Source: Macrophomina tecta
Taxonomy: Eukaryota > Ascomycota > Dothideomycetes > Botryosphaeriales > Botryosphaeriaceae
Assembly: GCA_024180945.1 (NCBI GenBank)
Contig: JAKSGN010000038.1
Coordinates: 3,162,001-3,226,000, forward strand
Direction: 5' to 3'
DNA length: 64,000 bases
Below the pieces are notes generated by a model, which was not told the origin of the DNA, made no database searches, and saw nothing but the letters and a program-made list of their open reading frames with translations. A program made the position numbers and the translations under genes. The stretch's first letter is position 1. Every line of letters starts with the position of its first letter. Below are positions 31,167-42,509 of this stretch, piece after piece.

Positions 31167-33079
31167 AGCTGTTGCGCGGAAATTTGTGAGCAGCAAGCTG
31201 CAAATGCTGGCAAGAGATGCGTCGTTCCGCTTGAGCCGTCAGACTTCATGGACCTCGGGCTGCTCGTTGTCGCTGTACAACAACGCTCGATTGCGAGGTG
31301 ACGTATCCCATAGAGCGCTCGCCGCACTGCTATATCTTCGAGGCGTGAGAGAGCTGTGTGGTCTCGGAAGTCATCGGACATGCAGCCGATTTCGTCTGAG
31401 CAAGGCCGATGATTGGCGAAGATTCTACCTATCCAATCCGACGTTGCACGATCCAGCATGACAGCATTCGGGGGTCGTGCCTTTCTCCAAAAACAATGGT
31501 ACGTGGCGACCGTGTCTTGAACCCGGATACCGTGTCAGTAAAAGTACCTATCAGATCAATAGATTGGAAGTTGATGCTAATCCTTTGCTCCTTCTGTCAT
31601 GCGGCTCAGTCTTCGTTTTTATCTCAACTCACCCCACGGTCTCTCGCACACTTGAGAAATCCGTCGCGGACCTTGCAGGCTGGAAAGCAGTGCAAACTAA
31701 TCATTTGGCGGGATAATTGAGAATCTGTCGAATAACGGACATGGGTAGTAACTGCGTTGAACAGAAAGGGCAGAGTGCCAGCGTTATCCGGATATGTTCC
31801 AATCAAACCTGCAATAGCCGATGGTGGCAAGCGCAACTTTCAGTGATGTTACCTGACATGTTTCTGCAACCCTTCTTCCCGGCGTCGAGCCGCGTGGCTC
31901 TGGACGCCGGCCATCCCCATCTCCCATCACTGGCCAGCCTTGCGCCGCGGAAGCGCGGGACGGCCCAGACCCGTTGCGCCCTTGATAAGCGCTGCAGTAG
32001 TCGCGAAGTTTATCTCAGACCTGACGTCGTTCAAGGCCGATCTTGCCAATTGGCGAAAAGCAACTTGTGCGGGCTAACAAGGAGGGGCACCGGGCAGAAA
32101 GAACAAGGAAGAAGCATGGTTCGCATCCATCAGTTTCATCAAGCTCGACCGCGCCCCTCTCGTTGGGTGCGCAGCGAAGGTGGCAGCAGATCTGGCAGCC
32201 GGCCCTCCTCCCTATTGGCGGTCCCTTTTCACCCTGACCTGCAGTTAATCTCACCGGAGCCGGGGTATTCCAAGAAAAAAAAAAAAAGAAAAGTAAAAAA
32301 GAACCAGCCACGTGGACGGGAAAGACAGCCCCGCTCGCATATCTTGCGGGAGGATTCAGCTCCCGGAGAGGCTCTTCGTCCCGCCTTCCCCGGCCCAGTG
32401 GATGTCGACGAACCTGTATCACCGCACCTCTTCTCGCATCGGGCTCAATAGGCGAGCTTTCCGCGAGATATAATTGCAGAAGCAAACCCAGATTCAGCCC
32501 ACCTCTTCCAAACCCAAATTTTTTTTTCCCCTTCCACACAGCCGCCTAATCCCGATAGACCGGCTTCAGTGAACCGCTCAGACGCCCGAGCCTGTGTAGT
32601 TGCCCGGCTTCTTTGGCAGGATTTACATGCTGCGCGATGCTTGACAGGTTCCAGGTCTCATTGGATCTGGACCTCTGCCGAACCCCTATCATTTCCTCAA
32701 AAGGAACTCGGTGATGCGTGACGACGGCTTCCAGAGCCTTGAGGTGGTACTGGCTCAGCGTACAACGCCCCCCTAACTGGCAGAGCTGTCCAACCGGAAC
32801 GCGTGCCTCACTTCCCCGTGGGCAGCTGTATTACAACGCGTGCAAGGAAAGGATGCGAAGAACCCTTCATCGGCCAGCGCATCAGACGATCCGCAAAAGC
32901 AAATACGATGAGCGCCTGGGGAAACAGCAACGGGAATTGGGAGCTGGTCAGACGCCTCATGGCGTCCCTGCAAAGGAGCCTTCTCACTAGCGGTTACGCA
33001 CTTGGTACATAAACACCGGATGATGCTCCTCTCGAGTACGGCCAGGTCGCCCGTGGCAGCGCCTCCTCAGGAAAGCAGC
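31167..33079. other. Long intergenic region with a T/C-rich block
   Basis: A 244-codon frame at 31717-32451 has no motif or codon bias and is not accepted. An A13 run at 32276-32288 and a T9 run at 32519-32527 flank a pyrimidine-rich stretch that could be a promoter for the weak candidate at 33080. Confidence 0.45.
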
Positions 33080-33531
33080 ATGGCCGCCAAAGATGGTCGT
33101 ATGTAGCATAACGTCCATTCATCTGTACTCTCTTTGACCCTTCACTAGCTCCCTCCAGCGCGGCCGCACCTCCGACCCTCGAGGCACTCATCCACCGCGA
33201 CACAGACGCTCTTGCCCTCTACCTCCGCAGTGCCCCCACCATCGACTTCAAACACATCAGCGCTCTCGTCCGGCAAGCCCCACGCCCCGACCATATCCGC
33301 TGCGAATTCAAACCTTCCGCTGTTCCGTCTCGCAGACGGCATTCCTGGTCCCCGGGGCAGGAACGACGAAGTAACATGAGTCTGTGCAGCATGGCCGCCG
33401 AGCTCTCATCTCGACCAAGGTCGCTTTCGGTATCTTTGGGGTGGAAGGGGGATTTTTATATGCTGGGAACCGAGCAAGAGACAGCATCAGCGGAGGATAT
33501 GTTGAGCTTTGTGGGTGCGTGGGCAGATTGA
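33080..33531 (+). CDS. Possible small gene, uncharacterised
   Basis: ATG at 33080, a 19-nt exon, an intron 33099-33148 (GTATGT to CACTAG) and an exon to a TGA at 33529-33531 would give 133 residues. The first 55 codons of exon 2 end mostly in C (PTLEALIHRDTDALALYLRS and on), a coding-like bias. From about 33312 another frame looks more coding (PLFRLADGIPGP, stop near 33378), so the tail model is uncertain, or the gene carries a frameshift. No family recognised. Confidence 0.3.
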
Positions 33532-33625
33532 ATAGGGCGCGGATGACGTGTTTGCTTGTGAGGCTTAAACCATCTTTGTCTACCTAAATAGTCCACTCTC
33601 TTTGCTCCTATTGCGCCATAAATAT

Positions 33626-34109
33626 CTATTTTTGCTGTACGCGCAGCGAGCCCTCCACCTCCGGCCATCCCTTCCCGAATTTGTCCTTGAACCCCGGCCC
33701 AACCACCAAAGCCGTCTTGTGCGGAAACTGGGCCACGTCTCCCTCGCGGTCGGGGTGGCGGTGGCTCCAGACCGCGGCCTCCCCCTCCTCAAGCCGCACC
33801 CCGCCGCACACGGAGAACGTCCGCGACACCTCTCTCCTCGCCATCCGGCCACACCACCTGAATATCGCTGGCCGGGTCGGCCATGATGGAGAAAACGGCG
33901 GGGGCGAAGCTCGTGAGGTAGTTCTTACGGATGCCGAGGTCGAAGACGAAGGATCCCTGCTGCTGCGCGGAGGTCGGGCTGGGGCTGTGCTTGATGGGGA
34001 AGGAGTACGTAGGAGCAAAGAGTCGAGGTTTAGCGGGAATGGGCGGCAGGACAAGCGGATCAATTGGCTTGGAGAGGCGGGCGCCGCTGGTGTTTCGTTT
34101 GGACTCTAG
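33626..34109 (-). pseudogene. Metallo-beta-lactamase-fold hydrolase relic
   Basis: Read on the minus strand, one frame gives LFAPTYSFPIKH and VFDLGIRKNYLTSFAP, the N-terminal part of fungal MBL-fold lactonase/hydrolase-like proteins. After GVADVLR the match moves by one base to GGVRLEEGEAAVWSH and LVVGPGFKDKFGKGWPE. The zinc motif HxHxDH reads HRHPDR, so the last metal histidine is lost. The frame stops at 33626, long before the family's C-terminus. Frameshift (about 33820), lost ligand and truncation together support a dead gene. Confidence 0.7.
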
Positions 34110-34547
34110 GTCAGGGTTTGTGAAAGGTTTATGTACGGACTCTGTCTTGATTCTTTTGAGTTCTTTTTCTTCGATTATTGCCTCTATGGGTGAGGACTGA
34201 GGAGAGGAGTGAGGGTGAAGAGAAAATAAGATAAACGAGGGTACCGGGGACTAGAAAGTGGGAGCTGGATGCGATAATGGACACTTACGTGTCGACCACA
34301 GAGACGCAGACAGTCAACCTAATGACGGGATGTTGAGGTCTGGCGGCGGACGCGGCAGAGCAGAGGCGTAAGCCCGTTATTAACGTATACTACTATAATA
34401 TCTATGATACCGCTTGCTGTAAAGGTCCTTTCTATACAACTGATGCGTCTCTAGCAGGAAATGCCGGCGGAAAGCATTATACTGGTCGAGGGCATCTCGA
34501 AATCCCTTCCACTTCGCGCGCCGACCTCCGAACCACCACTCGACTGT
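34110..34547. other. Intergenic with repeat copy A
   Basis: Holds the first copy of the dispersed repeat (34250-34379) and a short AT-rich patch at 34376-34415. Confidence 0.5.
34250..34379. repeat. Dispersed repeat, copy A
   Basis: About 110-130 bases resembling 38860-38986 in the same orientation (roughly 80 percent by eye). Shared blocks include ACTTACGTGTC/ACTCACGTGTC, GGATGTTGAGGT and GGCGGACGCGGCAGAG. No open frame. Confidence 0.65.
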
Positions 34548-35941
34548 CTACTTGGACAGAGTGACCCCCCGCACATCCACCACGTCCTGGATCTTCCCCG
34601 TGCGCGGATTGACCCGGAGCTCCCCCATCGTCACGAACCTGACCTCCAGCGCATTGACCAGCCCCTTGTCCACCTCCTCCTTGAACATCGGCCGCTGCGC
34701 ATCCAGCTCGCTCGCGATCGCCGCCGCCACGGCCGCCGGGTCGCGGGGCTGGTGCGCAACGAGCACGGTCAGCAGGTCCTTGGCGTCGCGGCGCGTCACC
34801 ACGGCCTGCAGCGCCGCCATGGCCGCACCGGCCCCCAGCGCCGCTGCGACGACCTTCCGCAGGTGCGCAAAGTCGAGAGACACGGGGCCGAGCCGCAGCG
34901 CGGTGCGGCCGTCGCGGCCCAGCACCCGGAACACCCGCTTCGCGACATCGAGCCACTCGGCGCGGTCGCCGCTGGGGTAGCGCACCACGGGCATGAGCCG
35001 GCGCTCGAGATTCGTGACGACGAGCGCGCCCGGCACGCCCGGCTCGGCCACGGTGCGCCCGTCGTCTTCGGAGATGATCTCGACGCGGACCAGGGGCTCG
35101 TTGGCGCGGTGGACGCGCGGGTCTCTCCTTGCCGCGCCGTCGTCGTCGTGGCCGTGGTGCTGTGGGAGCGGCAGCCCGATGACGCCGCCGTCCATCGACC
35201 CGTACACGAGGCTCGTGACGGTCGCGGCGGGGAAGGCCTCGCGCAGCAGCGCCGCCTGATCGTCGTACAGCGCCTCGCCGGAGAAGAGCAGCAGGCGCAC
35301 GCTCGGCAGCGTCCGGTTGTTCTGGGCGCGCAGCGTCTCGGCCATCCTGCACATGGTGGTGACGGTGGTGAGCACGACGGTGGCCGCGAACTCGGCGACG
35401 TAGTCGACCATCGACTCGACCGCGACGTGCCCGGCCACGGGGATCTGGATCGCGCCGGCCGGGTGGTGGTGGACGGAGAGCACGTGCAGCAGGAAGCTGC
35501 CGTACAGGTCGCCCGCGTAGAACAGGTTGGCCACGCGGTCGCCGCGCCCGACGCCGCAGCGCACCAGGCAGTCGGCCAGCTGCTTGGCCACGCTGTCGAG
35601 CTCCGCGTGGCTGTAGAAGGTCACCTTGGGGTTGCTCGTGGTTCCTGCGCCCGGCAGCTATCAGTCACGGAGCTGCTTTCGATGTCTTCTTGCCTGGGAA
35701 ACCATCACGTACCTCCTGTCTTGAATATTATGCCGTCGTCCTGCTTGGTAGTGACCACTTTGCTGTTGAGGCAGCTGTTTGCCTCCCAGAACGCCGTGTG
35801 GTCGACAATCGGGAAGTCCTCTATGCGCTCGGCTGTCTCGGGCACATCTCTCCAGAGTTCCTTGTAGAATGGCGAGTTCTGCCGCACGTACTGCAAGAAA
35901 TCCAATAGCGCAAAGTCGATTGATTCTGGAAGGCTCCCCAT
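34548..35941 (-). CDS. AMP-binding ligase, phenylacetate-CoA ligase-like
   Basis: Two exons on the minus strand, 35941-35713 and 35644-34548, give 441 residues. The intron lies inside the phosphate-binding loop and splicing rebuilds FKTGGTTSNPK. Other adenylation motifs follow: YGSMDGG (aromatic/ATP site), VRYPSGDRAEW (ATP ribose Asp) and a C-terminal lysine-containing RTGKIQDVV. At 441 residues it is the size of PaaK-type ligases, which activate a carboxylic acid to an acyl-AMP and then a CoA thioester; fungal relatives also feed secondary metabolism. No carrier protein, reductase or PKS lies nearby, so the substrate cannot be guessed. The ATG at 35941 is the first in frame. Confidence 0.82.
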
Positions 35942-36189
35942 GCTGTCGTTATGCCGTATCTGCAGGGTGGTGCAGCAAATTATTGTCAAGTCTGAGGAGT
36001 CGAAAGCGAGGATGAAGCAAGCTTGGCTTCTCCGGAATGCTTCTCCTTATGGGCGTGCATCCTGAAGGGCAAAGGATAATTTTCTATGAGCTGATTCGAT
36101 CGGGTGGTCTCGAAGCGAAGCAAAGGTGAACCCGTATTCGAGTTTATCTTAAACTTAATAATCAAGCCAAAGCCAGCCGTTTCGTTATA

Positions 36190-36219
36190 CCGCACCCGTG
36201 CAAAAGTCAGGGCGCACGG
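36190..36219 (+). repeat. Left terminal inverted repeat of the Tc1/mariner element
   Basis: Begins CCGCACCCGTGCAAAAG directly after a TA and pairs perfectly with 37470-37499. Confidence 0.93.
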
Positions 36220-36323
36220 CCAAGACGCTAATTATCCTGCCACCAACACCAATACTTTGGAGTCGTATTATTCAACAAGGAGTTGCTCAAATGCAGTAAG
36301 AGTTGATTCTTTATAAAGCTAGG

Positions 36324-37429
36324 CTACCAGCGAGTTTGATAGCCACCAGCTTGAATAACATCTACAAGCCGTTGTGGCATACTTTTACAAAGCGCTTTAA
36401 GGCTTGGTTTTTCCACCAATGCGTATGCCCTAGGTAACCACTCAGCTAGTAACGCCTCCACGCGCTCAGGATTCTTCTCAAGCTCAATAAATGGCGCAAT
36501 CTCTTGAAGCTTCATCTTTAGTGGCCACCAAAGGTATTCCTGGAGGTTTAGATCAGGCGAATATAGGGGGTGAGTAATGCACCTAATTTGGTGATCACGC
36601 AGCCATTTCTTCACCCGGTTCGCCCGATAAATACCAGCACCATCTTGTAACCAGTATATACTATAGTCGTAGTTTCTTGGTACCTATTCCTCCAGTACTT
36701 TGATATAGGATTTGGCAGTATAGCCTTGCCTAGGAGAGTCCAAATCACGCTCTATAACGTGTAAATCAGACACCCCTAGCTGGCCTGAAAAGCCACCCCA
36801 TACCATACATCTTGCCTTCTTGCCAAGTGGCCGTGTATTAAGCCGGCTTTGGTCCCACTTTTGCTGGCCAGGCGTACGGAAAACCCAGCTTGGTGCGTGG
36901 CCAGAGCCCTGCTCAACTGAGCACTCATTACCGAACGTAACCCTCATCCACCATCTCCAGCTCTTATACCGGTATTTCTTTGCATATTGGTACCGAATGC
37001 GGGCATTCGCTTGAGAGATCCAAGGCCGATTCTTTGCACGCCATTTGGTAATATGGTTCTTGCGTAGAATACGCCTGAGCGTATCTTTATGGATAGATAA
37101 CTGGAGTTGCTTAATCACCTGGCTGTGCTTAAGTTTTGGGAACCGGTTAACAAAACGAATAATCTGGCGCTCCGTGCGAAGGCTGACTTTGGGGGACGGC
37201 CAGTACGAGGTGTTAGATCAATCTGGCCAGTCGTATTGTAGTGGTTGATGCAGCTCCTAATTGCGTGTTCTGAGAAGCGAGTCTCACGGGCAATTTGACG
37301 CCCAGATTTACCATCTTGCGATTGTGTAATAACCGAAACTCGTTGATTATGTGAAAGCTGATGCCTTTGCCTAGCATTGCCTGAAATTTCGCGTCCAAAG
37401 ATGCGCTGCATGGTGGTGTAATGAGGCAA
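36324..37429 (-). pseudogene. Tc1/mariner transposase, interrupted
   Basis: Read from 37429 leftwards: a helix-turn-helix start (HNQRVSVITQSQDGKSGRQI), a GRPPK hinge, then the DDE catalytic part with QDGAGIYRA and the YSPDLNLQEYLWW end. Breaks: a one-base shift after GRPPK at a C5 run (37191-37195), an in-frame TAG at 36686-36684, and Asn in place of the first catalytic Asp (FGNECSVE). The nonsense and Asn changes are G:C to A:T, compatible with mild RIP. It cannot encode an active transposase. Confidence 0.88.
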
Positions 37430-37469
37430 GGGATGAAGAGGGTACGTTGTTGTTTTGACTCGTGCACGT

Positions 37470-37499
37470 CCGTGCGCCCTGACTTTTGCACGGGTGCGG
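37470..37499 (-). repeat. Right terminal inverted repeat of the Tc1/mariner element
   Basis: Exact reverse complement of 36190-36219, followed by the TA at 37500-37501. Confidence 0.93.
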
Positions 37500-40424
37500 T
37501 AGTGTAACTTTAGTGCTATGTATAGCAGGATACTGTTGGCCCGACCTCACTAAAAGCCTTGACGGCCTCGCTAAAAGCCTTGACAACCTCGCCAAAACTC
37601 TAGCGATATTTTAAACGTTCGACCCTCTGTGACGTGGTACACCAACACATACATTAGGATTAGCCTCATGTACAGCGTTCTAATCGTACTTTTTTTCTTT
37701 TTTTTTTTTTTTTTTCGTATCCCTAAATGCCACCAACTCACACTCCGCAAGGCCCCCGAGTATGTGATAAGTGATATCCCTCGCTCGGTACTCAGCTCTC
37801 AGTGCGGTGTCTATGGCACGCTTAGAAGAACTCACAACCCTCCCATACCGCAGCAGCGATGTCCCCATCAGCTGAATCAAGCCACAGCATGCTTGTCCGC
37901 TCTGCAGCTTCTTGATTATGTTCTGGGGGAAAAAAAAAGGCCAGCTAGTCAGACCATCACAGCAACCAGCAAGCTTGTTTGCCGCCCCATTCCGTACCGC
38001 TTGCTCAAGGTGGAGGCGGCAGTGACGGTGTAGGCCAGTCAGGTTCGTGGGGGGGCTGTGATTGATGGAACGGGTAGAGTAAGAGGGTCGGTGTGGCATA
38101 CGCGGAGGAAGCGGAATGTGGCTTTTCTAGTGACGCAGCGAGAGACGGAGACAAGGCGTGAGGGCGGATTTCAGTTTCGCTGCGCGCCCTTCAATCGGGA
38201 GTGTGTAGAAAGGGAAAGACGTAGCATTCCAAATGGGCGATGCCTGGCTGTTCCGGGCTTATGCGCAGCAAGGTGGGCTGCCGATCCTGAAATAAAGCTG
38301 GAGGATACTCAAATAGCTGGCCACTTGTGCTCTTGCCTGTGGAGAGATACGCGTGCTGATAGCGAGCGGTTGAGAGGACGTGCACGGCGGGCGTTGATTG
38401 GCCTTCCGATCAAAGTAAAGATTGCAGTTACAGCTGAACGTGTGGTTGCACCCTTCTCCCAAGGCTTACCAAATTGCTCTCCATATCTATTTCCGCGCAT
38501 TCGTGAAAGTAGATCCACCCTAGATCCACAGATTGCCTTCTGCTTCCAAAACTGGCTTCTCAGATCATTCAGCAAGGTAGCACCACAGCCATCTCCCGTT
38601 CATGATCACACTATTTGCCCGATTGTGCCCAAATGTCATCTTACGAACAATCGCACCGCAAATCTCGTCTGCTGCCGATCAGTGAGGATGTTAATCCTAT
38701 CCTGTGCATAAAGGCTTGCTCAAATACGGCATTCGTGGCAGACCAGTACGACTCATCATCATGCGTCCTTCTAAAGGACACAATGCTATTGCACGAAGGG
38801 GACATCTCAGGCAACGGCCCATCAAAATTTAATGATAAATGGGGGGTAGCGAGAGGTCAGAAAGCGGTAGCTAGGTGCGGCAATGAACACTCACGTGTCC
38901 ATGACAGAGACGGAGACAGTCGAGCTACATGACAGGATGTTGAGGTTTCGTGGCGGACGCGGCAGAGGAGAGGCGTTAGCCTGTTGCCCTTGGCCCTTTA
39001 ATTGTGGCATGGGGGCTTGAAGGTGGAACAGAAAATAAAGTTTGAAAAGAAGGCGGAGCAGTGTTCCACGTTGGTGTTTGTTGTCTAGAGTGATGAAAAA
39101 TAGAATTTGTGTTGGAACAAGTGGTGTGACGGCTTATTCAGTGATAAAGGAATGAATTGGTATGAATTGGCATGGTGTTGGAGGAGGGCGGCCATGGAGT
39201 GGCCTTTTATCCTCTCCTGAATAGACTATACTTGGCGAAAGCTAAATACACGTGATTGATCCAACAATTTTTCTTGGTGATTTTGAAGGAAAACACAGAT
39301 CAAGACCATCCCCTAATGCTTCAATGACAAACTTCACAAATAGAGCAAGGAAGACATCATTATTACTATAATGACTCTATACGGAAGTTCTCGCCGACAA
39401 AAAGGCAAAGGGCCGAACAGAGGCGAGATCGACGATTGTAGGACGGACTAGTGTAGGACGGGGAACATAAAACGGACAAATATGGAACAGGCAACTATAG
39501 AGTAGACGGCGATAGAACGGACGAAATCTATGCTGTGCCATTAAGTAGCGAAGGATTCCTTATCCTACTCCATTCAAGTGGTTGCAGCTAGACATAAGAT
39601 CGCGGTGTCGATGTCCCCTCAATTGCACCTAGTCCAGACCTTTATTTGTAGAGCAAATGGGGGACGAAAATATACTGGGCAGGCTTGGAGTGTCGAGTCT
39701 GATTTTGCCCATCAAGGAAGCGTCAACATCTGTAGGTACGTGGGGGGCTGAATGGTGCTCGGACGACGGGGTTTCAAATCTATAGCTTAGCATGTCACGT
39801 TTATATGTTTATCTTACCCCTATTGGACGTAATAGTATTCTGAGCTTCATCACTGCTGCTTCTAAAGTGCGGCTGAGGTTGGACGACTGCGCACGAAGGA
39901 TGGGCTTGGAAGAGGGCGGTTCCGTTAGCCGGCACGTCACTTCGACAGCGGTTGCATGGCGCCCGTTAAGTCGCTAGACAATCGATTGCACATCCTTGTT
40001 ATCGATGTAGTCAGAAGAGCATTAAGGCCGTGGAGGTGCGCTTTACGCCATTCCACACTGGATTGTGGTCAGACGCCACGTAGAGACACGGAGCTTGAGC
40101 GACGTTAATAATTATTGAAGCCTTTTTGCCGAACGAGCTATCTAATGTGGAGACGCCTGATTTGGTGAAACGCCCGGTTCTTCGGCATCCAGCAGATTGG
40201 GATGCAGCTACGGTACGTGCGCGGCCATTTCAGCCCCACCCATGCATCAGCATACGATACGCACATGCACAGCTACGTGTTCGCGAAGGAAGTTAGTGAT
40301 AGCTTTGAAGTATTTTGATACAAGAGAATATAAAAAACTCTCCATCCTTAGTTCAGTCGCAAATATCTCACTCCAGAATCCTTCAACTTATCCTGCTTCG
40401 ACTTTTTGTGTTCATGACAGAAGG
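37500..40424. other. Non-coding accessory stretch, about 2.9 kb
   Basis: Contains a T18 run near 37695, repeat copy B (38860-38986) and degenerate AGGACGGAC-like units at about 39430-39525. A 217-codon frame at 38058-38711 lacks any motif or codon bias. Nothing else recognised. Confidence 0.5.
38860..38986. repeat. Dispersed repeat, copy B
   Basis: Same-orientation relative of 34250-34379. The two copies bracket the AMP-binding ligase and the transposon. Confidence 0.65.
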
Positions 40425-42493
40425 ATGGCCCAGATCCATGTTCAATATGTCACAATCTTACCACCAGAAGGACAGTCGTCATTGGCAGACTCAGCCCCTC
40501 CAAGCGGCGAAAAAATGGTCAAGCAGTCCTTAAAATTTCGTGCAAAATTGGTAGACGTCAAGTCCCGGGCAGAGCAAGGCTGCAGCGGTTGCAATGTCCT
40601 ATTCCAAGGGTTCCAGCATTACTGGCAATCAGTACATGAGCGGGACTGGACGACAGAGTACCGTGCGGAGGACATCCTCGAAGCACATTTTGGGACAGGC
40701 TGCTAAGGTCGCGTCACCTTGCCCAGGACCCCTGACTGGATAACTCCCCAGTATGAGATCATATCTCTAAAAGTTCAGACAGACGTACTTGGTTTGGCAG
40801 AACCCCTACCTTAACCTGATAATTACAGGGGCGAATTCTCTTTAGCCAATACTCAAGGAAGCTCCTTCTTGCCTAAACAACGTTTTGACGAGCGAGCGCC
40901 GAGCTGTGATTTAGCCCTGGATCGAGGATTGTCTCAAGAACCATATCGCCTGTCGCACCCAGTCTGCAAGCTATCCCACACGTCTGGTTGAGATCGTGGA
41001 CTCTCACACATCACCAGAACGGCTGCGCATCAAGCGGCTCAGTGTTGACGATGGGCAGGTTCGTTATCTGACCTTGAACCATTGTTGGGCCGAGTCAAAA
41101 GCCGCGGACTCTAAGACGTTGAGCCAAAACTGTATGGAGCGGGAGAAGTACCTTCCAATGGAAAATCTGTCAAAGACATTCCGAGATGCCATCCAAGTCA
41201 CTCTATGGCTCGGTTACAGATACATCTGGATTGACTCGCTTTGTATTGTCCAAGATGGCGAAGATGAAAAGCTAAAGGAGCTCTCGATCATGGGAGATAT
41301 CTACGCAGGATCAGACATCACACTCGCTGCCCAATACTTCCCCGACTCCCTTGAGAATCACAGCATGTTCTTGAGCCGTGACACCTATCTGGAAGTCATG
41401 AGTACAGGCCCTGGAGAGACCAAATTCCCAACCTTTGTCAAGCCGCTGTTCCCACATGGTGTGGAACATCCGAGAGCCCTTACAGGCAGGGCATTGTGCG
41501 TTCAAGAGCGACTACTTTCGCCTCGAGTTCTCCACTTTCGCAAGTGGGAGGTCATGTTCGAGTGCGCCAATTCGTACCATTGCGAGTGTGAAGAGATGGG
41601 TTTCGCTCAGCCACACCGCGATGGTGACGAGCAAGAAAAAAAGGCTCAAGCATACATTGTTTGGCGTACACGAGCCAGAAAAGACCTATTGGAACGTGGA
41701 AGATGCACCGGAGAACCTCGAAAGCGAGGCTTGGGATAACTGGCATACTATAGTAGAGGAGTATACTAGGGCAAATTTGTCCTTCCCAGCCGACAAACTT
41801 CCAGCCCTTTCCAGTGTGGCAGCGCGTATGCCGGAGGAATGGGGCCCGTACATTGCCGGCCTATGGTCCAAGAACCTCGTCCAAGAGCTATTATGGGGTG
41901 ATCCAATATTTGGCCGATGCAAGCGCGAGCACCCCTCTGGTGCTAACGACTTCGTTACGCCACACTTTTCCTGGGCCTCCGTCTCGGGCGCAATTGGGTG
42001 GACATTCACCGCCATCGACCTCCGTCGAAAGGCACAAATCATTGAGGTACAAGCCATTCCTCAAGAAGATTCCAATCCCTTCTCAAAGCTCAAAGAAGGG
42101 GCATTTGTCAAACTCCAATGCCGCCTCATATACGCAAGGTTCAAGCCATCCTCGGATCCGGCGACAGAGAAAGAATCCATGCACAACCATGAGCCAGGCT
42201 TCCAAAAGGGGCTTGATGAAAGATACTTCCGCCTGCAGAAACTTGACCTTGACCACCCTCCTGGCGACTGGTCATTGAAGATTTGGGCAAGCGCGGATAC
42301 AATGGATGAGATGCCGCTTTTCCAAAAGCGAGATACTTACGTCGCGGAAATCCTGGTAAATGGCACCACCCACGAAGCACTAATCCTCGTCAAAGATGAT
42401 GATCGTTTCCGGAGAAGAGGGAAAATTTCCTTCTGGGAGGATGGGGAGATCGTTTTCCGGGATGTTTCTGAGGAAGTGATAACGCTGGTGTAA
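40425..42493 (+). pseudogene. HET-domain (heterokaryon incompatibility) pseudogene
   Basis: Starts plausibly at ATG 40425 (MAQIHVQYVT), then GCSGCNVLFQGF as in the N-terminal part of HET proteins. In-frame stops TAA at 40704-40706 and TAG at 40912-40914 break it before the HET domain, which reads YLTLNHCWA, YIWIDSLCIVQDG, GDIYAGSDITLAA and CVQERLLSPRVLHF. A one-base shift at an A7 run (41636-41642) moves the rest to another frame (WHTIVEEYTRANLSFPADKLPALS), open to 42493. HET domains trigger cell death when unlike strains fuse. With two nonsense codons and a frameshift it is probably dead; introns could explain the first stop but not the frameshift. Confidence 0.82.
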
Positions 42494-42509
42494 CGGCGGA
42501 CCGCATAAG

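Larger units (their letters stand above)
36190..37499 (-). mobile_element. Tc1/mariner DNA transposon, inactive copy
   Basis: A 1310-bp element bounded by perfect 30-bp terminal inverted repeats and flanked on both sides by TA (36188-36189, 37500-37501), the target duplication of Tc1/mariner elements. Its single gene, on the minus strand, is a broken DDE transposase. Size and repeat length fit the Impala/Tc1 side of the fungal superfamily rather than the longer Fot1/pogo group. Confidence 0.92.

Noticed and set aside
31717..32451. 244-codon plus-strand frame
   Set aside because: No codon bias, no motif, runs through a poly-A tract and stops without splice partners.
34461..35867. 468-codon open frame antisense to the AMP-binding ligase
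   Set aside because: His/Arg-rich translation without domains; sense strand has all adenylation motifs and a splice-restored P-loop.
38058..38711. 217-codon plus-strand frame
   Set aside because: No recognisable motif or third-position bias; lies in a repeat-bearing non-coding stretch.
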